From Desulfatirhabdium butyrativorans DSM 18734 (GTDB lineage: Bacteria; Desulfobacterota; Desulfobacteria; Desulfobacterales; Desulfatirhabdiaceae), in NCBI RefSeq assembly GCF_000429925.1, contig NZ_AUCU01000009.1:124001-188000 (forward strand): a stretch of DNA of 64,000 nucleotides, read 5' to 3'. A model generated the notes under the pieces. That model was not told the origin of the DNA, made no database searches, and saw only the letters and a program-made list of their open reading frames with translations. Shown here piece after piece: positions 59,553 to 64,000 of the stretch (its first letter is position 1; each line of letters opens with the position of its first letter). The position numbers and the translations under genes are program-made.

Positions 59553-59924
59553 TCAGGGAATATATGTGGCGCTTGCCGAGTCGGATTCCCAGGTGCGGAC
59601 CCTGGATACCCGAACACCTGTTCCCTCGAGCTTCGAATCGATTTCTGTCGCGATAAACCGGGCGATGTTTTCGGAAGAGGGTGGAAAATCATCTGAAAAT
59701 ACGCCGAGTTCATTCAGGAAGCGATGGTCGAGTCGATCGATCACATCATTGACATGTCGCTTGAGTTCGACAAAATCGATCAGTACTCCGGCCTCATTCA
59801 AATGTTGCCCACACACCGAAACCTCCACCTTCCAGTTGTGGCCGTGGAGGTTTTCGCATTTCTTGGCCACCATCTTCAGTTGATGGGCTGCTGCAAATTG
59901 AGTGATCACCGTCAGTTCGTACAT
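59553..59924 (-). CDS. queD: 6-carboxy-5,6,7,8-tetrahydropterin synthase QueD
   Basis: 123 residues, normal length. The zinc-binding histidines are seen in FAAAHQL and HGHNWKV; the catalytic Cys lies in KKCENLHGHNWK. Asp/His residues later (DRLDHRFLNEL) and ENIARFIATEI complete the family pattern. It converts dihydroneopterin triphosphate to 6-carboxytetrahydropterin in queuosine/deazapurine synthesis. The initial MYELTVITQFAAAHQL is a standard start. A hairpin terminator of dnaJ lies just upstream, so queD probably has its own promoter or depends on read-through. Confidence 0.95.
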   Translation of the reverse strand: MYELTVITQFAAAHQLKMVAKKCENLHGHNWKVEVSVCGQHLNEAGVLIDFVELKRHVNDVIDRLDHRFLNELGVFSDDFPPSSENIARFIATEIDSKLEGTGVRVSRVRTWESDSASATYIP

Positions 59925-59954
59925 GCGTGCCTTTCTTGAATGAGAATGAGCCTG

Positions 59955-59992
59955 AAAAAAGCCTTATGCCAGCCTGATCATCATCGGCTGGC
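59955..59992 (-). terminator. Candidate intrinsic terminator after dnaJ
   Basis: On the minus strand GCCAGCC and GGCTGGC pair around an 11-base loop, followed after seven bases by a TTTTTT run. It sits between dnaJ and queD. The gap between stem and U-run weakens the call. Confidence 0.55.
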
Positions 59993-60010
59993 AAGAAACG
60001 CCCCGCCTTT

Positions 60011-61126
60011 TCAGGCGTGGGTTGAGGATGTATTCTTTTTCAGGATATTCTTCAGTTTGGTCGTGAGCTTTCCGGATTCGAGCTTCTTAAATTCCTTCAG
60101 CAGTTCTTCCTGCTTTTTGGATAAATTCGTCGGGGTGCGGATATCGAACTGCACGATCAGGTCACCGCGCTTTCCGTTTCGGAGCGAAGGTATCCCTTCT
60201 CCCTGAATACGGACATATTCTCCCGGTTGCGCTCCTCTGGTGATTTGAATCGATCTCTCTCCGTTCAGGGTCGGGACGATGATTTCCTCGCCCAGGGCTG
60301 CCTGAACGAAGGATATCTTGGCCCGGTACAGGATATCCGTGTTGTTTCTTTCGAAAAGCTCATGGGGCTCGACGGAAATGAAAATATACAGATCTCCGGG
60401 CGGTCCGTTGTGTGTACCGGGCTCTCCTTCTCCGTTCAGACGCAGACGCGATCCGCTATCGACACCGGCCGGAATCTTCACGGATACTTTCTTCCGGATG
60501 ACAACCCTGCCGTTTGCATGGCATTCGGGGCAGGGAGAGGAGATGACCTGCCCCGTTCCCCGGCAAACCGGGCAGGGGGTCCGTACCGTGAAAAAGCCCT
60601 GGCTTCGGGTCACCTGACCCGTCCCCTGGCATTGTCTGCAGGTATCCGGGTAAGTGCCCGGTTTGCAACCGCTTCCTTCGCATGTCGGACAAATCGCTGT
60701 CTTTTCGACGTCGATTTCGGTTTCCGTTCCGAATGCCGCCTGAAGAAAGCTCAATTTCAGGTCATAGCGCAGATCCGAACCCCGTTGGGATCGGCTCCGG
60801 TTTCTGCCCGAACCGCCAAATCCGAACAAATCCTCGAAAATGCCGCCGAAACTCGAAAAAATGTCTTCAAATCCCCTGAACCCTGAAAAACCGGCGCCTT
60901 CCAGCCCCTGATGGCCGAACTGATCGTAAATCTGCCGTTTCTGGGGGTCTCGCAGCACTTCATAGGCCTCTGCTGCTTCCTTGAATCTTTCTTCGGCCTC
61001 CTTGTTTCCGGGATTCTTGTCCGGATGACAGGCGATCGCAAGCTTGCGATAAGCGGCTTTAAGCTCTGCTTCGGACGCATTGCGAGATACGCCGAGAATT
61101 TCGTAGTAATCCTTCTTGTTGGCCAT
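60011..61126 (-). CDS. dnaJ: Chaperone protein DnaJ
   Basis: 371 residues. J-domain with HPD ([14 protein letters not shown]), a Gly/Phe-rich region ([20 protein letters not shown]), and the zinc domain with four CxxCxGxG-type repeats ([33 protein letters not shown]), then the C-terminal substrate domains. It stimulates DnaK ATP hydrolysis and holds unfolded clients. The fourth repeat ends in ANG rather than GxG. No dnaK or grpE is next to it in the window. Start supported by [20 protein letters not shown]. Confidence 0.97.
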   Translation of the reverse strand: MANKKDYYEILGVSRNASEAELKAAYRKLAIACHPDKNPGNKEAEERFKEAAEAYEVLRDPQKRQIYDQFGHQGLEGAGFSGFRGFEDIFSSFGGIFEDLFGFGGSGRNRSRSQRGSDLRYDLKLSFLQAAFGTETEIDVEKTAICPTCEGSGCKPGTYPDTCRQCQGTGQVTRSQGFFTVRTPCPVCRGTGQVISSPCPECHANGRVVIRKKVSVKIPAGVDSGSRLRLNGEGEPGTHNGPPGDLYIFISVEPHELFERNNTDILYRAKISFVQAALGEEIIVPTLNGERSIQITRGAQPGEYVRIQGEGIPSLRNGKRGDLIVQFDIRTPTNLSKKQEELLKEFKKLESGKLTTKLKNILKKNTSSTHA

Positions 61127-61499
61127 GTACCGATCCGAATTTCGATAAATTTCTCTAAAAGATGATGGAATCGCAAAAAAACCGAGGCATATGCCTTTCC
61201 GTCATTCCGAGGAAAGCCGAACTCTGGAAAAAATTCAACGCTTCTGCTTCAATGGATTCCGCTGTTCGACGGAAAGACGAAAATGCGATTTTCCGATTTG
61301 TTACGAGACCATCGGAGATGAGAGACCGGGAAAGGCCTGCCGATGATCTCGCGCTTGGGCGCCTTGATGAGGGTGCATTCGGCATCATTCCGCCCGTTTG
61401 ATGACCATGGACGGAATCGTGCAGGTGCCCGACAGGAACACTAATGCAAAAAGCTCCTTTGTCAACGGAATCGTCTTTTCGATCTCTTGCAAGGTTCTC
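61127..61499. other. Intergenic gap between nadB and dnaJ
   Basis: About 370 bases without a recognisable gene. A CGTCATTCCGAGGAAAGCC fragment (about 61200-61220), related to the CCGGCTTTCGCCGG repeats, is present. No CIRCE element or convincing promoter for dnaJ was found by eye. Confidence 0.55.
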
Positions 61500-63137
61500 T
61501 TATCCGACAAATTGCCTTCGGATGATGGTGTCTTTTTTCCAGCGAAGATCGTCTTTCTCGGGATATTCGATGTTGTAGTGCAAGCCACGGCTTTCTTTGC
61601 GGTGCATGGCGCATCGGATGATGAGCTCGGCCACCACGGCAATGTTGCGCAGTTCGATCAGGTCGGCAGACACCTTGAAATCCCAGTAAAATTCCCGGAT
61701 TTCATTCTGAATCATCTGAATCCTGTGCCATGCCCTTGAAAGCCGCTTGTCGGAGCGGACGATACCGACATAATTCCACATGAAGCGCCGGATTTCGTCC
61801 CAGTTCTGCGACACCATGATGAGCTCGTCCGCAGGACTCGTGCCGACATCGTCCCAGGGCGGGGCTTGCGGAATTTGAAAATCTCTTTCTTCCAACTCCC
61901 GGCATGCCTGCCTGGCCGCTGAATCGGCGTAGACCAGGGCTTCGATCAGGGAATTGCTGGCCAGGCGATTGGCGCCGTGCAGTCCCGTGCAGGCCGTTTC
62001 TCCGACGGCATACAACCGTGCAATGTCGGTTCTGCCGTTCATGTCGGTGACCACCCCGCCGCACATGTAATGGGCTGCAGGTACGACGGGAATGGGCTCC
62101 CGGGTCATGTCGTAACCGAACGAGAGACATTTTTCATACAAATTGGGGAAACGTGTCCGGATGAAATCCGCATTCTTATCGGAAATGTCGAGATAGACAT
62201 GATCATCTCCGCTCTTTTTCATTTCGGCATCGATGGCCCTGGCAACCACATCCCGGCAGGCCAGATCCTTTCTCGGATCGTATTTCTGCATGAAGGCATG
62301 ACCTGATTTATCGAGCAGCACGGCACCTTCTCCGCGGAGGGCTTCGGAGAGCAGGAAGTTTTTCGCATTGGGATGGTAGAGGCAGGTCGGATGGAACTGC
62401 ACGAATTCCATATTGGCGATCGTGGCCCCTGCCCGGTATCCCATGGCGATGCCGTCTCCTGTGGCGATATCCGGATTGCTCGTGTACAAATAGACCTTCC
62501 CGCAGCCACCTGTGGAAAGCAGGGTGATTTTGGACTCAAATGTCAGCACGATATTGGATCTGCGGTCCAGCACATAGGCTCCGATACAGAAATCTTCGTG
62601 CGTGGTGGTGATCAGACCGCGTTTCATGCGGGTGGAAACCGTGATCAGATCGATGGCGAGATGGTCCTCGTAGACCGTGATGTTGGGATGATCCAGCACG
62701 TGGCGGGTCATCACCTTCTGCAGTTCCATTCCGGTCATGTCCTGGGCATGGACGATCCGGTTGTGGGAATGACCGCCTTCACGAGTCAGATGAAGCCCCT
62801 TTTCGCCCTTTTCCGCAGGATTGCCCGTTTTCAGGTTGAAAGAAACCCCCATATCGATGAGTTCCCGAATCCGGTCCGGCCCGTTTTTCACCACTTTTTC
62901 GACGACCTCCACGTTGCAAAGCCCATCTCCTGCATCGAGGGTGTCCTGAATATGCAGATCGAAGGAGTCGAGTGCATCGAATACCGATGCGATCCCGCCC
63001 TGGGCCTGGCTGGTATTGGTGTCCATGATATTTCTTTTGGTGATGAGGCTTACCGTGCCGCGATCTGCAACTTTTAGGGCGAAAAAAAGCCCTGCGACAC
63101 CGCTGCCAATAACCAGAAAATCGCTTTGAATCTTCAT
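61500..63137 (-). CDS. nadB: L-aspartate oxidase NadB
   Basis: 545 residues from MKIQSDFLVIGSGVAGLFFA. FAD motif GSGVAGLFFALKVAD lies at the N-terminus. Family blocks include TNTSQAQGGIASVF, LTREGGHSHNRIVHAQDMTG, MEFVQFHPTCLYHP, PAAHYMCGGVVTDMNGRTDI and GLHGANRLASNSLIEALVYA. It oxidises L-aspartate to iminoaspartate for quinolinate and NAD synthesis; under anoxia fumarate is the likely acceptor. The HxxTxxxH/succinate-dehydrogenase-like fold raises the alternative of a fumarate reductase, but the NadB-specific arginines near the C-terminus favour NadB. ATG 63152 is an alternative start. Confidence 0.93.
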   Translation of the reverse strand: MKIQSDFLVIGSGVAGLFFALKVADRGTVSLITKRNIMDTNTSQAQGGIASVFDALDSFDLHIQDTLDAGDGLCNVEVVEKVVKNGPDRIRELIDMGVSFNLKTGNPAEKGEKGLHLTREGGHSHNRIVHAQDMTGMELQKVMTRHVLDHPNITVYEDHLAIDLITVSTRMKRGLITTTHEDFCIGAYVLDRRSNIVLTFESKITLLSTGGCGKVYLYTSNPDIATGDGIAMGYRAGATIANMEFVQFHPTCLYHPNAKNFLLSEALRGEGAVLLDKSGHAFMQKYDPRKDLACRDVVARAIDAEMKKSGDDHVYLDISDKNADFIRTRFPNLYEKCLSFGYDMTREPIPVVPAAHYMCGGVVTDMNGRTDIARLYAVGETACTGLHGANRLASNSLIEALVYADSAARQACRELEERDFQIPQAPPWDDVGTSPADELIMVSQNWDEIRRFMWNYVGIVRSDKRLSRAWHRIQMIQNEIREFYWDFKVSADLIELRNIAVVAELIIRCAMHRKESRGLHYNIEYPEKDDLRWKKDTIIRRQFVG

Positions 63138-63156
63138 CTGTTCCAATTCCATTCGT

Positions 63157-63819
63157 TTACCGCAGTAAAGATGCATGTGATTTCTTCGATCTCGCCGATC
63201 GGCCGAGAACAAATCCGATCAACAGGACCAAGGCTCCAGCCAAAAAAAAGATCAGTCGCTCATCCAGAAACAGGAATGCTTTGCTTTCCCGAGCGGTCTT
63301 GTCTTCAGTCTCCCGGTCGGCAAGCTGCTTTTTTGCAGCTTCGAGATCGGACCGCAATTTTTCGACATTCCTGCTGTCCTGCTTGAGGGCTTCGTATTGT
63401 TGTTGCAGTTCATCGTATTGTTTCTGAAGCGAGTTTCTTTCGGAAAGCATCTGGCGGGTATCCGGCGTCAGCCCGACGGCATCCTCCGATGTCCCGCCTG
63501 TCTGGGCCATGAGATCGGCGTATTTCTTTTCGAGAAGTTTCAGCGCCAGAACACTTGGAATCTGTGTCGTCAGAAAGCGTGTCGGCGCCCAACCTTCCCG
63601 TCCGTCTTCCAGCCGGATTTTGGACCAGTCTTTTCCGGATTCGACAACGTCGACGCTATCCCCGGACATCAATGTCTGGATGATCTTGTATTCATTCCCC
63701 GGGCCTTCCCGGACCACCATCCGGATGTTTTCGGAAATGTACATTTGTTCGGCAAAGGTCGGAGAAGCCATCCAGCATAAAATCGATACCGTCAACAAAA
63801 ACAGAGCAGCACGTTTCAT
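63157..63819 (-). CDS. SH3-domain protein with coiled coil and C-terminal membrane anchor
   Basis: 220 residues from MKRAALFLLTVSILC. Signal peptide (LFLLTVSILCWMASPTFA), an SH3b domain (NIRMVVREGPGNEYKIIQTL to WAPTRFLTTQIP, ~30-90), a long coiled coil (~95-185) and a C-terminal helix (LIFFLAGALVLLIGFVLGRS) with a basic tail. This architecture matches the TIGR04211 group of SH3 domain proteins found in Proteobacteria. Its role is not established; a peptidoglycan or envelope scaffold role is an inference. AAAGAGG precedes the start. It is 19 bases upstream of nadB, so they may be co-transcribed. Confidence 0.87.
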   Translation of the reverse strand: MKRAALFLLTVSILCWMASPTFAEQMYISENIRMVVREGPGNEYKIIQTLMSGDSVDVVESGKDWSKIRLEDGREGWAPTRFLTTQIPSVLALKLLEKKYADLMAQTGGTSEDAVGLTPDTRQMLSERNSLQKQYDELQQQYEALKQDSRNVEKLRSDLEAAKKQLADRETEDKTARESKAFLFLDERLIFFLAGALVLLIGFVLGRSARSKKSHASLLR

Positions 63820-64000
63820 ACAATACCTCTTTAGAATTGGAGTGGTTGCCATTGGGGTATGGAATTTCCACATATATGCGCCGCATATCATACATCGGTT
63901 TTGAGGCCATTTCCATCAATTTGCTTGAATTGGCGCAACTGCGGCCAATTCAAGCCATGCCGGTTTCGAAAATTTCAGATTCAACTCGATCCGCATTTCA

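Overview
The window looks like a chromosomal segment of a mesophilic sulfate-reducing bacterium, most likely in the Desulfobacterales. The decisive evidence is a dissimilatory sulfate-reduction core (aprBA followed by qmoABC, 33981-41507). A full set of flavo- and iron-sulfur redox proteins, hydrogenase maturation genes, an acyl-CoA dehydrogenase and intergenic repeat families I associate with that group agree with it. Most genes are ordinary chromosomal genes. Clear decay or accessory character is confined to a few spots. No phage, insertion sequence or CRISPR array was seen.

Layout. 64-4648 (minus) is a scarred region: an iron/polyamine-type ABC transporter reduced to a permease with an internal deletion and a 5'-truncated ATPase, fused at about 1062 to a 3'-truncated GHKL ATPase that ends a type I methyltransferase locus (HTH protein with frameshift, hsdM, hsdS; no hsdR seen). 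5343-10115 (minus) is a Gld-type ABC exporter operon (ATPase, permease, GldG-like, DUF4340). 10307-14122 (plus) carries a Uma2-family protein and the overlapping moaC-rmuC-mltA cluster. 14302-18099 holds a radical SAM protein, a metallo-beta-lactamase protein, a CGGC-domain protein with a decayed mrp upstream, and a small lipoprotein. 18244-24183 (minus) has a C45-type N-terminal-nucleophile hydrolase and sbcDC. 24386-33083 (minus) is a copper/silver efflux cluster (cusA, cusB, two tandem outer-membrane factors, a Met-rich auxiliary protein).

33981-41507 (minus) is aprBA, a strong terminator, then qmoABC with its own candidate promoter and inverted-repeat operator. ATP sulfurylase activates sulfate elsewhere; AprBA reduces APS to sulfite, and QmoABC passes electrons from menaquinol to AprBA. 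41786-49015 (minus) is a tightly overlapping operon: hypD-hypE-apbE-rimO-polyprenyl synthase-FlgT-like exported protein-pgsA. It is preceded by hypF, hypC and a hydrogenase protease (49492-52720) and by two tandem tRNA-Ser genes.

53250-55528 (plus) is the most interesting unit: a small helical protein, a PAS-GGDEF diguanylate cyclase and a stand-alone cobalamin-binding protein that carries the W-x9-EH signature of B12 photoreceptors, all behind one candidate sigma70 promoter. This is a plausible cobalamin- or light-gated c-di-GMP module. Downstream come an acyl-CoA dehydrogenase, an XRE-cupin regulator and a toxin-antitoxin patch (DUF2281, truncated mazF joined to a SHOCT tail, hicAB). The window closes with a CYTH protein, queD, dnaJ, nadB and an SH3-domain membrane protein.

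Several miniature repeat families with terminal inverted repeats, plus 7-bp and triplet tandem repeats, occupy the longer intergenic gaps. One of them supplies the hypF stop codon. All function calls rest on motif and family recognition by eye; no database search was run.
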